Assembly (NCBI GenBank): GCA_028015245.1
Contig: CM051370.1
Location: forward strand, 11,838,160 to 11,902,159
Length of the DNA stretch: 64,000 nucleotides
Reading direction: 5' to 3'
Source of the DNA: Cardamine occulta
Lineage: Eukaryota > Streptophyta > Magnoliopsida > Brassicales > Brassicaceae
Below are positions 31,806 through 44,829 of this stretch, one piece after another. The translations under genes were made by a program, and so were the position numbers. A model generated the notes under the pieces. It ran no database searches, was not told the origin of the DNA, and saw only the letters and a program-made list of their open reading frames with translations. Position 1 is the first letter of the stretch. The number at the start of each line of letters is the position of its first letter.

Positions 31806-33990
31806 ACTCCCCCCAGACTTAGACTTTGCTTGTCCTCAAGCAAACAAGAAAGCTAAACCTGTGGAGAGGTTTGAAAAATCGCGGAAACTCTTCTATGATC
31901 ATAGACCATGTCAAAATATATAATCTATAGATGCATTAGTACAGGGATTTACATCAGAATATTCTCACCATAGACTCACAACATTCTCAACTCTGGTTCG
32001 TCCATCTAAAACCTACAAAAGAACTTAGAATTCACCTCAGTTAACTCCCTACATTTAATAAGAGTTGCGTGAGCTTTCTCATCAGAGGGTATCATTCAGG
32101 GTGGACGTCGCTTGGTATGAAAGGGCTTTTTGGTGTTTATGTGGTGGAATTAAAGTGTTTAGGGCTTACCGATGTCTCGAGAGCGCATCGTATGTCGCAA
32201 ACCCGCAAGAGATTATGAATCCATTGATGTTCACAGTTTCCAACCACTACTTCGTATAACACCTCACTCCTTTTCTTCTTTTCTTCCTTTGGTTCCCCCA
32301 GACTTAGATTTTTCTGTGGGGTTTTCTTCAAACAACTCAATATCTTCCTTTCTTTTGTGATCTTTCTTCCTCAAGAGTACCTATGCTATGAGATTTTATT
32401 TTCGTAACCGTTTCCTTTTCTTTCGTCTTTCTTTTTCTTTTGTTTCTCTTTTCTTTTTCTCTCTTTCTTTCTTTTCTTTTGGATGAATATCCATGAGATC
32501 CAAAAGATGCACGGGTTTACTCACAAAATCCTTCGGTTCACTTCAATTACATCCGTTTCTCTTTTTTTTTGTTTTGAAAGGAGAAACGGTACGTATTTAC
32601 ACAAGTCTTATAAGCACGAAATGTGTACCTTTTATATCGAATTCCAGGGTAAAAATAATATATAGACCAAATCGTTTCCATCTCTTTTTAATTCCAAAGC
32701 CTCCATCTCCAAGTGGCTGGAAAATTGTGTCGGAAATTTTTTTCTCACGTTTCTACGACATATCTACCAAATGAGAAGGAAAAAGAGAATGATGTTATGC
32801 CTGAAAAAATGTTATGGTTTAAGGGTGGAAACCACTAAAAATGAGTGGCCACTCAGGATCAGCAGAGAGTGATAAAAAGGATAAGAAGTCCTGAATGTGC
32901 TACTCGTTTCCCTAATCTAATACTTCTAATGAGAAAGAATTAAAATCAGTATTATGGTTCAAATAAAATGGAGTTAACGTCAGATCCAACAGAGTCTCCG
33001 TAAGATGAAAGTTCAGAGGAGAAGGTCATGCGGTGAGGTTCTAGATATTGTCTGTTCTTAAGCGAATCCTGCAAAATTTGTCCTTAGGGAATAAATCAGA
33101 ACATATAACAGGTCGAAATCATCATATCATTGTGTCATCATTTCCTACAAAGTTTTGACTCAATAAAATAAACGACTCGATAAAAAGATATTAAAATGAC
33201 TCAAAAGAAATAAAATGATGTGAGTAACGGATAAATACCCCCCTCCCCAAGACTTAAATCACACTGTCCCCAATGTGAAAAAATCTAGAAAAGACGGGAA
33301 AAATAAAATAAAAGCGTAAAGGTAAAGATAGAACAAGTGAACCTCGACTTCTTAGGAGGTTCTGGTTCTCGGTGGTGGACGAATCAGGTTGTCCGGGATC
33401 TCAAGTTCTCCTCTGTAACTGCAAAATGAGAAATCCATTGTTTTGGTACCTCTGTGGGGTCCATGTTGATATTTTTTTTCAAAAAACTTACAGTGAGTTC
33501 CCGTGGTCGGTCTGGTTTGGCATTAATGTGGGGCACATTCGGTGGAGATAATAAATTCCATTGTTCACGGCTTGTGTCAACGGGTCGGGAAACTTTTGAG
33601 ATGGCCCGGAATCAAAAATTTGAACAAATGGAAGCCGCAGGAAAAATCTCGGTCACTCAGCTCGTGACCGGGGCTGGCCCTCTTCATGACCTCGTTCACG
33701 AGGCTTGTGACTGTGGTTTGGCCCTTCTTTTTGAATCTTCTTTGCTTGGCCATGTTGTGTCTCTTATACTTGTTTTCTTAACCTGGTGCAGTAACATGGT
33801 AGTTTATTTTGTCAATAAAGCTTAAGACAAACACTTACCTGGTAGTTTGAGAGATCGGTTGGTTCTGTGGTCTCGTTTGACGTCACGGTCCGGATACGGT
33901 TCCCATGTAGGTTTCCGTTAAAAATCTCGATATCTAGCCCATTCATGGCTATTTCTCTTTCGATAAATGTCTTCTAAATGTCCTCATATC
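31806..33990. other. Non-coding 3' internal region of the Athila-like element
   Basis: It holds the polypurine tract and an 85-bp pyrimidine-rich strip of CTTT/TTCT runs (32395-32480). A second PPT-like purine run (minus, GGGGGAACCAAAGG near 32300) lies next to an AGACTTAGATTTTTC echo of the PPT flank. No coding similarity to pol was seen in any frame. Confidence 0.55.
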
Positions 33991-33994
33991 ATTA

Positions 33995-34640
33995 GACATT
34001 CAATCTCAGATCACTTGATCGAGCCAATTCCAATCGTGCCACGTTTTGGCGAGCTTCACGGTCGTAGTATGACAAGACGCGGTCTGCGGTATGGTCCGCG
34101 ATGTTGAGTGTAGACAATCTTTTGATTTCGATCATTTTTTCCATATTTTCTTTGATCATCACTCCCAAAATACTCAATTTGTGGTTGAATATCTGATCGT
34201 AGATCATTTGATCGAGTAAATTCTAAAAATTTTCGTACCTTTGTGAATTTCGTAGCCGTTGAACGGTGACGGCTATGATCATGACGTAGGAATGTGCCAT
34301 CTTTGAATCTGAGCTTCATTTTCCAAAATTTCTTTGATCATAATCTTCAAAATACCCAACTTCTCGATGAATATAAGAATATGGCTCCTTTGATCGAGTA
34401 GATTTCATTTTTTTCACTCCTTTGTGAATTTCACGGTCCGAATCGGTCTTGACACTCAAAGATTGAGAATACTCCAATTCAGACTTCATTTTCCAAAAGT
34501 GCCTCGATCATTACTTCTAAAATGCTCCTTTATATGGTAGATTTTCAATCATAGATCATTTGATCGGGTTGTTCAGATTTTGTCAACAAAACACGAATGA
34601 CTCGATCGCGGCTTAGTACGGTCGAACTCGGCCTTGACTA
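33995..34640. repeat. Four tandem units of about 170-193 bp in the retroelement interior
   Basis: A block GATCATTTGATCGAG recurs with TTGATC at 34015, 34208, 34390 and 34560 (spacings 193, 182, 170). Each unit also has TTTCTTTGATCATNA.T.CNAAAATACNC, CTTCATTTTCCAAAA and TTTGTGAATTTC.CGGTC. The copies are diverged but in register. Confidence 0.75.
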
Positions 34641-34754
34641 GTTTTGGAGTCATGGATGACGTTGGGGAAGTGTGCAAGGCTCCATTAAGTTGTGTAGTTT
34701 GCCCTGGAATTCTCCATAAGATAAAAGATTCTTCACATCAAAAAAATTCAAAAA

Positions 34755-35060
34755 TTCTTCAAAACCTCGGTCACTCGCCTCGTGACCGGGGTCTGGCCTT
34801 CTGTGCACCTTGGTCACGGCTCCTGTGACTGGAGTCTTGCTTGGTGGGGACTTTCAGCATCGATCACAATGGTATGATCAATCTGTTTCCTTCTGCATAC
34901 ATCAGTCAAGTGGGTTTGACCGGCCTTGTGGTTCCTTTTGCCACATGATGAAAATTTTCCGGATCTTTCCCAAAAAACCTCAGTCACTAGCCTTGTGACC
35001 GGGGCTGGCTCTTCTTGGGACCTCGGTCACTGGCCCCAGTGACCTAGGTCATCTCCAACT
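34755..35060. repeat. CTCGGTCAC...GTGACCGGGG imperfect palindrome family
   Basis: Inverted-repeat modules CCTCGGTCACTCGCCTCGTG then ACCGGGG occur at about 34763-34850 and 34975-35055. Earlier copies lie at 33648-33720, and copies inside both LTRs at 31385-31470 and 47365-47432. Each is followed by a CTGGCC(T/C) tag. Confidence 0.75.
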
Positions 35061-35216
35061 CAGTTTCTTCTCTTTTTCTTGTTTTTTGTTTTCTTGTTTT
35101 CTATTTTCTTTTTTTGTTTCTATGAAAAACTAATTAATGGAAAAAAAAACATACAAGTGGGTTGCCTCCCACTAAGCGCGCTTGTTTAAAGTCTTTGGCT
35201 TGACTTTAGGAGCCGG

Positions 35217-36976
35217 TTAGGCTTGAGAAGGTGTAGCCTCAGGAATTGTTGTTCCTTCACCTTCCTTTAAATCTTGATAGTTAGCTCCAACTTCTATCAC
35301 ATGTTGTCCTTTGAGGAGGACTTCTTTGATGTGCCTTATCATCTCTTGGATTTGTTCTTTGCTTTCCTTGCTAAGCTCAGGAGGAATTATGATCTTTATC
35401 NNNNNNNNNNNNNNNNNNNNNNNNNNNNNNNNNNNNNNNNNNNNNNNNNNNNNNNNNNNNNNNNNNNNNNNNNNNNNNNNNNNNNNNNNNNNNNNNNNNN
35501 TTCGAGATCTGGGGCTGCTCAGGTGGCTTGGATGGTAGCTTTCGAGTTTTCTTGTTGAAACTTTTGCTTCCCAATTCAATTATGTCGATATCGAGATCCA
35601 TTGATTCTTCATCAAATGGTGGGATTTGAGGTTTGGTAGTGGAAAGTGTTGGATAGTAAACCTTCTTGTTGATGTTGGCAAATGTTGTCCTCTTGTTGTT
35701 TTGGTCGATGATAGCACTAACTGTGGCAAGGAACGGTTTTCCCAAAATCAAAGGTCTCTCGGTTCTTTCATCCATCTCGAGGATGTGAAAATCTGTAGGG
35801 ACTATGCAGTCTTCCACAACTAGTTTCAGGTTGCGAACTAATCCATCAGGGATTTTCTGTGATGAGTCTCCAAAAATAAGACTTAAATTGGATGGAGACA
35901 TGTCTCTAAGTCCAAGTATTTCAGCAACATTTCTCGACATAAAATTAACAGTAGGACCAGAATCACAAAGAGAGTTAGAGAATTTGATGCCTGTTATGGA
36001 GCAGTAGCAGAAAAAACGTCCAGGATCTTCTAGTTTTGGTAGTCTCCTTAGAGGTAGCATTGTGGCTCCTCTTCATCCATGGTTCGTGTCATACGCACCA
36101 TGTCTTCGTGAGAATCAAAGAGAGGTACCAATGGCTCGATCACATGCCTAGTGATGGCTGATACAGTTGAGATAGCATTGCAATATGCTTTAGGGTTCTC
36201 CTCGGGTTTTCCCGGAAGTACACATATTGGTCTAGCGACAGTGTTTGCGGTTTGAGCGACTTGAGTTTCCAGCTTCTTGACAAAGGTGGAAAGACTTTCG
36301 AACTTTCCATTCAATTCACCATAGATATTGTGCACCTTTATGTTGATATCCCTTGTTGCTTGTTGATGAGAAATAAGCAATTCCTGCATCATTTTCTCAA
36401 GGTAACTACCTTGAAGTTTAGGCACCTGGGCTGGTCCGGTTGGGACGTTAGGGAACAGTACTTTGTTGTTGATGAAAGGAAGACGTGGCTAGAAGTTGTT
36501 GTTGAAGTTGTTGTTGTATCCACGGTTCTGGTAGAATCCTCGAGTACCAACATAGTTAACATCTTCTTTTTGATCGAATGAATCATCAAATTCTTGCAAA
36601 GCATCATTGTTTCCATTGTCAATCGTCTCACAAGCATTGACTGTGTGGTGTTGGTTTCTTAGAAGTTGGCTCATCATGTTCTTAAGCTCGGCGATCTGCT
36701 TAGGATCATAATCACTAGAACAGATTATTCTATCAAAGTCGGTGCAAGTGATGCTACTACTTGCAGCAAGATTTTTAGTGAGAGTTCATCCTTCTAGAAT
36801 GATCTTAGTAGTGAAGTCTCCATTGCTGGCCATGTCGAGTGAGAGTTGAAACTTGGGATGTAAACCTCTATAGAAAGTACTTAGAAGATTACCTCCACTA
36901 AAGCCATGGTGAGGACAATCACATTCATAGTCCTTAAAGTGTTCCCATGCTTCATAGAAACATTTGACCGGTCCTT
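35217..36976 (-). pseudogene. Athila-like gag 3' part and aspartic protease
   Basis: From the CACTA border leftwards the minus strand reads the gag segment WEHFKDYECDCPHHGF, then LSTFYRGLHPKFQLSLDMAS, a stop, an Asn-rich stretch (NRGYNNNFNNN) and QVAQTANTVARP. The retropepsin-like domain follows (35520-36050): FSNSLCDSGPTVNFMSRNVA with DSG as active site, then ILGLRDMSPSNLSLIFGDSS, HILEMDERTERPLILGKPFL. Gag forms the particle; the protease matures the polyprotein. The frame crosses the N gap and ends TPSQA at 35217. Stops near 36486 and 36790 break gag; the protease stretch of about 180 residues is open. Confidence 0.8.
35401..35500. other. Assembly gap (100 N)
   Basis: Exactly 100 N, a conventional placeholder, within the 3' end of the Athila-like gag-protease frame. 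The true length is unknown. Confidence 0.99.
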
Positions 36977-36989
36977 CACTACAAGAAAT

Positions 36990-37315
36990 CTACCGCAAAA
37001 CCGACAGAATTTCCGACGGACAATAATTTCGTCGAAAATTTCCGACGGATTCCCAAGATTTGAAAATTCTGGGAATCCGTCGGAAATTTCCGACGGATTT
37101 TCGACGAATTTTCCGACGGAAATCGAAGCCGTTATATTCCGACGGTTTTCCGACGAAGTTTCCGACGGAAATTTATATTCCGACGGATTTCCAACGGATA
37201 TCCATGCCGTTATATTCCGACGGATTTCCGACGGCTTCTGGAAATATGTCGGATAATACGAACGTTAATGTAGCCGTTGAAAGTGCAGTTGTAAACCGAC
37301 GGATTTCCGACGGAA
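36990..37315. repeat. Left subterminal TCCGACGGA repeats of the CACTA element
   Basis: About 20 copies of TTCCGACGG(A/T) or its complement. In En/Spm-type elements such motifs bind the TNPA protein. The matching right array is at 44830-45235. Confidence 0.9.
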
Positions 37316-37422
37316 ACGAGTTTATATATATGTTTCTCCCTTCCTCCATCCCATTACACAACAATCTTAATTTCATATCACTTTCTCATTTCTTGTTTAC
37401 TTAGTACGAATTGTATTAAAAA

Positions 37423-40400
37423 GTGAAAAAATTGTCTAGATATTTTCGATCATGGATGGACGAACCATTGATGGATCCGGAGACGAACAACTTGAACGAG
37501 GAGTATGCACGAGGCATATACGAGTTCATGGAAGTGGCGGGAAAGCAACCGCGTGTTCAAAAATCAGGTAAGTTAAAATGTCCATGTTCAATTTGTAGGA
37601 ATTCTCGTAATGTTGCGATAGAGATAGTTTGGCATCATTTGTATAGTAATGGGTTTACGCCGGGTTACAAGATATGGTATTTACACGGAGAAACAAATGT
37701 TGAGTATGGTAGTACTAGTGAACCAACTGTCTCAGATTGTGTAGGAGGTAGCACGGAAGTAGATGTAGGTGTAGGGAGCGTGCAAATGGTGAATGATGCA
37801 TTTAGAGAGCATGTCGAGTTTAGCGGTGAAGAAAGAGATAGGTTCGAAGAACCTAATGTAGAAGCAAGAATATTTTTTGATATGTTAGATGCTGCAAAGC
37901 AGCCACTATATAAAGGGTGTAAAAAAGGTCATTCGCCTTTATCATCTGCAAGTAGATTGATGACGATTAAGACAGATTACAATTTGGCAGAGGAGTGCGT
38001 TGATGCGATAACAGATTGGGCGAAAGATTTATTGCCAGAAGATAATCTTTTACCCGGATCATACTACGAGGTACAAAAACTTGTATCTGGTCTTGGGTTA
38101 CCGTATAAGATAATAGATGTATGCATCGACAACTGTATGCTATATTGGAGAGAAGATGAAAACCGCAAAAGATGTAGATTTTGTCGTATACCACAGTATC
38201 AGGAAAGTAGTGGCAGAATTCAAATTCCATATAAACGTATGTGGTATTTACCAATAACAGAGAGGTTGAAGAGGTTATATACTTCTCAGCGCACGGCAGA
38301 GCCAATGAGATGGCATGCAGAACATCGTCAAGATGGAGATATTACACATCCTTCAGACGCAGAAGCTTGGAAACATTTTCAATCATTGTATCCAGATTTT
38401 GCGTATGAGCGAAGGAATGTGTACCTCGGGTTATGTACAGATGGTTTTAACCCATTTGGGAAGCATGGAAGGAAGTATTTGTTATAGCCCGTAATTGTAA
38501 CTCCTTACAATTTGCCTCCATCTCTGTGCATGCGTAGAGAGTTTTTATATCTCTCGATTCTTGTTCCCGGCCCAGAGCATCCGAAGAGATCACTTGATAT
38601 ATTCCGCCAGCCATTGATCTATGAGTTACAAATGTTATGGGAGCATGGTGTGAAAGCGTACGATGTTTCAACCCAGCAAAACTTTAAGATGCGTGCGGTG
38701 CTTATGTGGACCATAAGCGATTTTCTAGCATATGGTATGTTATCTGGATGGACAACACATGGGAGATTATCGTGTCCGTATTGCCAAGACAACACTGATG
38801 CATTCCAACTGAAGCACGGTAGAAAAAGTTGTTGGTTTGATTGTCATAGGAGATTTTTACCGAGTGATCATCCGTATCGTCGTTCGAGAACAATGTTTAC
38901 GAAGGGTAGGCAAGTTTTTGATGGTCCACCGCCTGAGATAGACGGTGAGACTTTATTGGAGCAGTTGAGAGATTTTGGTGCTGAGACGACTCCTTATTGT
39001 GGGGGTAATGGACATGAACCTATTTATGGTGTCGGTGAATTTCATAGCTGGCACAAGAAGAGCATATTTTGGGATTTGCCTTACTGGAAGAACCATTTAT
39101 TGCGGCATAATCTTGATGTGATGCACGTTGAGAAGAACTTCTTTGAGAACATCATGAACACTGTCTTAAACGTCCAAGGGAAGACGAAAGACAATATGAA
39201 ATCTAGATTAGACTTGCCAGCATATTGCGATCGAGGTTTTCTTGAAGTGCTCCCAAATGGTCAATGTCCATTTCCATTATACCGGTTAGAAGCATCAAAG
39301 AAAACAGAATTTTTTTATTGGATTCACGATGATGTTAAATTCACTGATGGATACGCATCTAATCTGCGTAACTGCATCGATTATGGAGAAGGAAAATTTA
39401 CTGGAATGAAGAGTCATGATTGTCACGTTGTGATGCAGAGGCTTCTTCCATTCGCTTTTGCTCATCTTCTTCATAAAGATGTCCACCAAGCAATTGCAGG
39501 AGTAGGTGCTTTCTTTCGCGATTTATGCACAAGAACACTTACTGTTGAGGGAATCCAAAATTTAAAGGCCAATATCCCGGTGATCCTTTGTAATTTTGAG
39601 AAGATATTTCCACCATCTTTCTTTGATGTGATGGAACATCTTCCGATCCACCTCCCACGAGAAGCAGAACTAGGAGGCCCGGTTCAATACCGTTGGATGT
39701 ATCCATTTGAGCGGTATATGTTCCATCTGAAGAAAAAGGTTAAGAATTTGAGTAGAGTAGAGGGATCTATTATCGCTCAGAGCATCAACGAAGAGGCCTC
39801 ACAGTTTGCTGAATATTACTTCCCGTCAGAAGTTCGTACGAAGAGTAGATGTCCTAGTCGCCATGATGATCGTGGTGAGAGAGCGATTTACCCCGTCGTT
39901 GTTCCAGAGTTATTTTCCCAAGTTGGGCGAGTCAGTGGGAAAGGAAAAGACGTAAATTATCTCAAGAGGAGTTTAAACACTTGCATACGTATATCCTAAC
40001 CAATTGTGATGAAATTACGGAATACGAAAGGTAAACAAAAATTCTTTTGTGTCATTTAATGTATAATTAATTATTTTATATGTTTTTTTAACTTGTCAAC
40101 AATTGTGGTTTTAATGTGATTTACATGGCATTAATACGCGGGTACTATATGGATAAGACAGAAGACGAGCTTCAAGTCCATAAGGAGGAGGAATTTATGC
40201 CTTGGTTGCAGTTTTACGTAAGTGTTTAAAAACGAAAAATCATTTAATAAATATTTTTTTTTAATACTAATTTGTAACTTCTTTTTGTAGGTTTCTGAAG
40301 GAGTAAGAAGCGGACAGACATTTCCCACATGGTTATTGGAATTTGTTAATGGTCCAAACTACATTGCAACTTCTTATCCTAGATACTGCAGTCATGGATA

Positions 40401-41044
40401 TGGGTTTAGGGTTCATGACGAGAGAAGGACAACTTCAGATTCTGGTATTTCAGTGAAATCTGGTAATGATGTTTACTACGGCGTTCTTCAGGAATTATTG
40501 GAAGTGCGGTACCCAGGAATGTTAGACTTGAGGTGCATTGTTTTCAAGTGTGATTGGTATGATTTAACACTCGGTCGTGGGCTTCATGTGGACCAATTTG
40601 GTGTTACGTCTGTTAATTCAAGTCGGAGACTAGAATCGTATGACCCATTCATTCTAGGATCACAAGCTGAGCAGGTAGGGTACAAATATTAGTGTAATTA
40701 ATACTCAATTCATAATTTTTGTATAATACTTACAAATTAATATTTTTTTTTAGGTGTGCTATATTCGTTACCCTCGCGTTACATGGCGGACAGATCCTTG
40801 GCGCACAGTTACTACAGTGACCCCGAGAGGAAGAATTTATGGAGTTGCAGAACACGATCCTTTACAGCCAGCAGAAGTTGTTCCAATGGATCCAGTTGAG
40901 TCTTCTTGTGCTCTGGATCTTGTTGTTGATTTCACACAATTTGGTTTAGTTTATTCCGATTCAGAAGAAGAACAAGGTGAATTTTATGAGGATTCAGACT
41001 CAATTCCATCTGAGGGATCAACATCATCATCTAATGCAGATTAG
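37423..41044 (+). pseudogene. TNP2-like CACTA transposase, nearly intact
   Basis: ATG 37423. A long frame to 39999 (859 codons) is interrupted by one TAG at 38485-38487 (GRKYLL, stop, PVIVTPYN), where relatives have Trp. Order: transposase-associated domain (WMDEPLMDPETNNLNEEYA, CPCSICRN, WYLHGE), tnp2 core (GLCTDGFNPFGKHGRK, AVLMWTISDFLAYGMLSGW, LSCPYCQDNT), DUF4218 (LLPFAFAHLL, LPREAELGGPVQYRWMYPFE). A one-base frameshift near 39945 precedes HTYILTNCDEITEYER. After introns, SGQTFPTWLLEFVNGPN and a DUF4216 region (40480-40690) follow, with a last exon 40755-41044 ending in an acidic tail. TNP2 proteins cut element ends. Only two visible lesions make this a very young copy. Confidence 0.9.
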
Positions 41045-41274
41045 TTATATGCGTGTTTTGTATTTTTACAGAAAGGTGTAAATAATTGTTTTTTGTATAT
41101 TATTTAATTTTTAGAGCTGCCGAGCATTTTATAAGCTCAACTTCAGCTTTGTATATTTTTACAAGTTTTAATAAAATCAGATTTTGCCAGGAATATATAT
41201 TCCCTAAACAAACACCTTAACAAACCCACAAAACTCATTAAACCACTTTAACATTAAACCACATATAAACCCAA

Positions 41275-42190
41275 AACCCGTCGGAAAACCATCGGTTTTT
41301 CCGACGGATTTCCGACGGATTCGCGATTTTTAAAACCTTAAACACGGACACGTGTTTGGGTTAAAAATACCAAAATCCATCGGAAATCCGTCGGTTTTCC
41401 GATGGGTTTGGGGGTTATTTTTCATTTATTTTCTATAGACACGTGTAACCCTAAAACCGTCGGAAATCCGTCGGTTTTTCCGACGGATTTCTGACGGGTT
41501 TGGGGGTTACATGGTTAAATTGTAATTTCCTGTACATCAAGACAATGTTAACAACAAACTTTGACAAAATAAACTAAAATGTGTGATATATAAAATATTT
41601 TCAAAAGTTTTCGTTGGTCGACATGGATCGACCGAAAGTGTTTGATAGATAAACGTATAGTTAACATACAAGTTTACCAAAAACGAAATAATCATATAAA
41701 CTTTTGAAATTTGTCAAATGAAGAATTTCTATAAGTTATTTGTGTTTGCAATCATGAATTTATATTACTAAAAACATATGTTTACTGAAACGGTGCGTAA
41801 ATAACCAATAAAACCACAAACCCGTCGGAAATCCGTCAGAAATTTCCGATGGATTTCCGACGGTTTTGTGGTAACACGTGTCCCCGTTTAAGGTTTGACT
41901 GGCCAATTAGAAGACATGCATATTTATATTTTCCGTCGGAAATCCGTCGGAAATTTCTGACGGATTTCCGACGGAAAATGAAAATGTAACCGAGAAAATC
42001 TTTTGGTTTCCCGCGATGCCTAAATTTTTGCGGATCCGTCGGAAATCCATCGGAAAATTCCGACAGATTTCCGACGGAGTCACGAAAATTAAGGCGCGCC
42101 GGTTCTTGAAACCGTATCGAGAACGTGCGTAATTTAATTTTTTAAAAAATTGACGGATTTCCGATGGATATATCCGTCGGAAATCTCGTA
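41275..42190. repeat. Internal TCCGTCGGAAATCCGTCGG clusters between the CACTA genes
   Basis: Four clusters (41278-41330, 41370-41505, 41818-41870, 41935-42185) each pair CCGTCGGAAATCCGTCGG with an opposite CCGACGGATTTCCGACGG, forming hairpins. They use the same motif as the ends but lie between the two genes, upstream of the TNPA-like gene. Confidence 0.85.
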
Positions 42191-42301
42191 ATATATATCG
42201 CCATCGTTTTCTTCCTCCTCACTTTCGCAGACAAGTTTCCAAAACCTCAAAATCGCCAAAAATTGCCAAATCTCCCTTACAACTGTCGATCCATCATCCA
42301 A

Positions 42302-44639
42302 ATGTCTAACAATCCCCCAAACATGTAAGTTTTTAAGTTTATATTATGGATTGTTAAGTTTATAGTTAGATTGATTAGTTTAGAAAATTAGAATTGTTAG
42401 ATTTAGGTTTGTAATGTTAGATTTAGGTTTGTAATTGTTAGATTTAGGTTGTAATTGTTAGATTTAGGTTTCTAATTGTTAGATTTAGGTTTGTTATGTG
42501 TATTGAAATTATTTGTATAAATAATTTATTTATTTATTGAATTATTTCTAATTATTTTCAAATTTAAAATTTTCTTAATTTTGGTATGAATAATAATTTT
42601 TAGAAAACTATGATTATTTTTTTAAAAATTTTTAATCATGTTAGTAATTTATAATTATTTTCATGAATTATTCAATCTTTTATAAATCATGGATTTACAA
42701 ATTTAAAATTGTTTTGGAATTAATACTTATAAATATAAATTTATGTATATTTTAGTAATTTATAAGTACTTCTATCAATTATTCTTTATTTTATAAATGT
42801 ATAATTGTTTTGGTATAATAATGAATTTAAAATAAATTTTTTCAAAATTTTTAATTATTTTGATAATGTATAATTATTTCATGTAATAATCATGTATTTA
42901 CAAATTTATAATGGTTTTGGAATTAATACTTATAAATATAAATTTATGATGATTTTAGTAATTTATAAGTTTTTCCATAAATTATTCATTCTTTTATAAA
43001 AATATATTTGTTTTGGACTAATAATGAATTTAAAATATTTTTTTTAATATTTTTTTATTATTTTCATGATGTAAAATTTTTTCGTATAATGTTTGATATT
43101 TTTTTTAATTTTCTAGGGATTACGGTAGGTTTGTCCGTTCAGGCGGCGGCGGACGTAGTAGTCGCCGGAGAGGTACTGCCAGTTCGAGGAGTTCTCCTAT
43201 CCCGGAGACACATATCCCGGAGACGACGCCTATGCCGACGCTTTCACCTACTGCACCGACGCAGATGAGCGTCGAGGACTTTGTCGCTCAACCAGGACGA
43301 GATAGATTGCCTCGTCTTCATCCGGATTGCGTAGGCAGAGACACATGGTCAGTTTTTGTTAATTTTATGAATTTTAATATTTATTTACTATTATTACTTT
43401 AGTTACAATTCAAATTATTTGCAATAATTTCTTTTGTAGGTTTGGAGATTCCGAAAATGGGATTTCCATGTCCATTAACCGGATGCTCAATGGATTGCTT
43501 CGGCATCCGTACCCGACTTACAACCAAATGCCGATGGCGGATCAGGAATTGTGGTTTTGCCAATTTGCGGTAAGTACCTCATATTTTAAATAGTTTTACT
43601 TTTATTTAATATAGTTTATTTTCATTTAATTTTTGATTTGCAGCAAGAATTTACTTGGGACAGCCACATGACCACCTCGGTTAGACGCTGCTTCGATAGA
43701 AAAGCAGCGAGAATGTATTCATGGAAGCTGAACGAGTGGAAGGAGAAGTGGCACAAGAATGATGTCCCAAGGGAGTTGCTTTCCAATCCGGGCCTATGGA
43801 GCGGGTTATGCACTTATTGGAGTGAAGAACCGACCAAGACAAGCTCCACAACTCATTCTGCGTGCCGAAACAGCGATCGCAAAGGAAAAGGCAAGGCGAC
43901 GCACAATCTAGGAGCGGTTAGTTTGGTCACACGGGCCAAACAACTGGTAAGTTTCTTACTTAATTAAAATATTGTTATTTTAGTTTTATAATTTTATATT
44001 TTACTAAATTTTCATTTTTGTAGTTTCGGCAAGACGGTGTCCCACCTTCCGCTCTAACATTGCTCAAGGATGCGCATACCAGCAGGAAGAACCATGAAAT
44101 CCAAGATCCGCTGGCTCGGGAGATCATTGACAATTATGAGAAGATGAAGGAAGATTTCCTCCTTTCTCAGCCACTCACCGAAGGAACGCCTCCAATGACC
44201 GATCTTCCGTTCGAGAAGATTAACGAATTCGTCTATGAGATAAGTAAAATATATATTTAAATCATTTTTTTTTATTTCTAATTTTTAATAAAGTTTTCGT
44301 TTCTTACCGCAGTGTACTCCGAAGACCAAAGGTCGTGTATTTGGTCTTCCGGACGACATATCTTCTTCTGCAACTTCGCATTTCTAGTGTGATTCTCCCG
44401 ATATTATGGCACAGCTCGCACAACGAGACACTGAGATGGAAGCCATGAAGACGCAGCTGCAACAGTTCGCAGAAGAACAAGAAGCCAATCGCCTCCAACG
44501 AGAAGCGGATCGCTTCCAACGAGAAGCGGATCGCCTCCAACAAGAAGCGGAACGCGAGAGAACCCGCAAATTGGAGGCGGATCACCTGGTATTGCAGCAA
44601 CGCATGGAGGAATTCTTATCCCGATTCCCGCCATCGTAG
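42302..44639 (+). pseudogene. TNPA-like accessory protein (plant transposase Ptta/En/Spm type)
   Basis: Six exons fit consensus splice sites: 42302-42324, 43117-43347, 43440-43569, 43644-43946, 44024 to about 44243, and 44313-44639. The product starts MSNNPPNM, then a Gly/Arg/Ser-rich head (SGGGGRSSRRRGTASSRSS), FGDSENGISMSINRMLNGLL, YPTYNQMPMADQELWFCQF, and the conserved core VRRCFDRKAARMYSWKLNEW, HTSRKNHEIQDPLAREI, then a coiled coil (READRFQREADRLQQEAERE). TNPA-type proteins bind the subterminal repeats and bring the ends together. One TAG (ATSHF, stop, CDSPD at 44386) is the only visible lesion; it could be a real terminator followed by a decayed tail, but the coiled coil continues in frame. 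Confidence 0.8.
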
Positions 44640-44829
44640 TTTTAGTTTGTTTTAGTTTTTTTTGTTTTTTATTTGAATTATTTTATATTTATTGAATTTT
44701 TATTTGAATTATTGGATTATTTTATAATTATTATTTCTTTAATTTTAATTTATATTATAAAACAAAATTTTAAATTTAATAAATTTATTTTTCAAAATTC
44801 GAATATATAATTAAAAAAATATTAAACAA

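Noticed and set aside
35217..35579. Open frame reading through the N gap
   Set aside because: Continuity across 100 placeholder N is coincidental; true gap length is unknown, so I do not claim one intact protein.
44304..44639. Minus-strand open frames with repeated RRSASRWKRSA-like units
   Set aside because: Antisense of the coiled-coil repeats of the TNPA-like gene.
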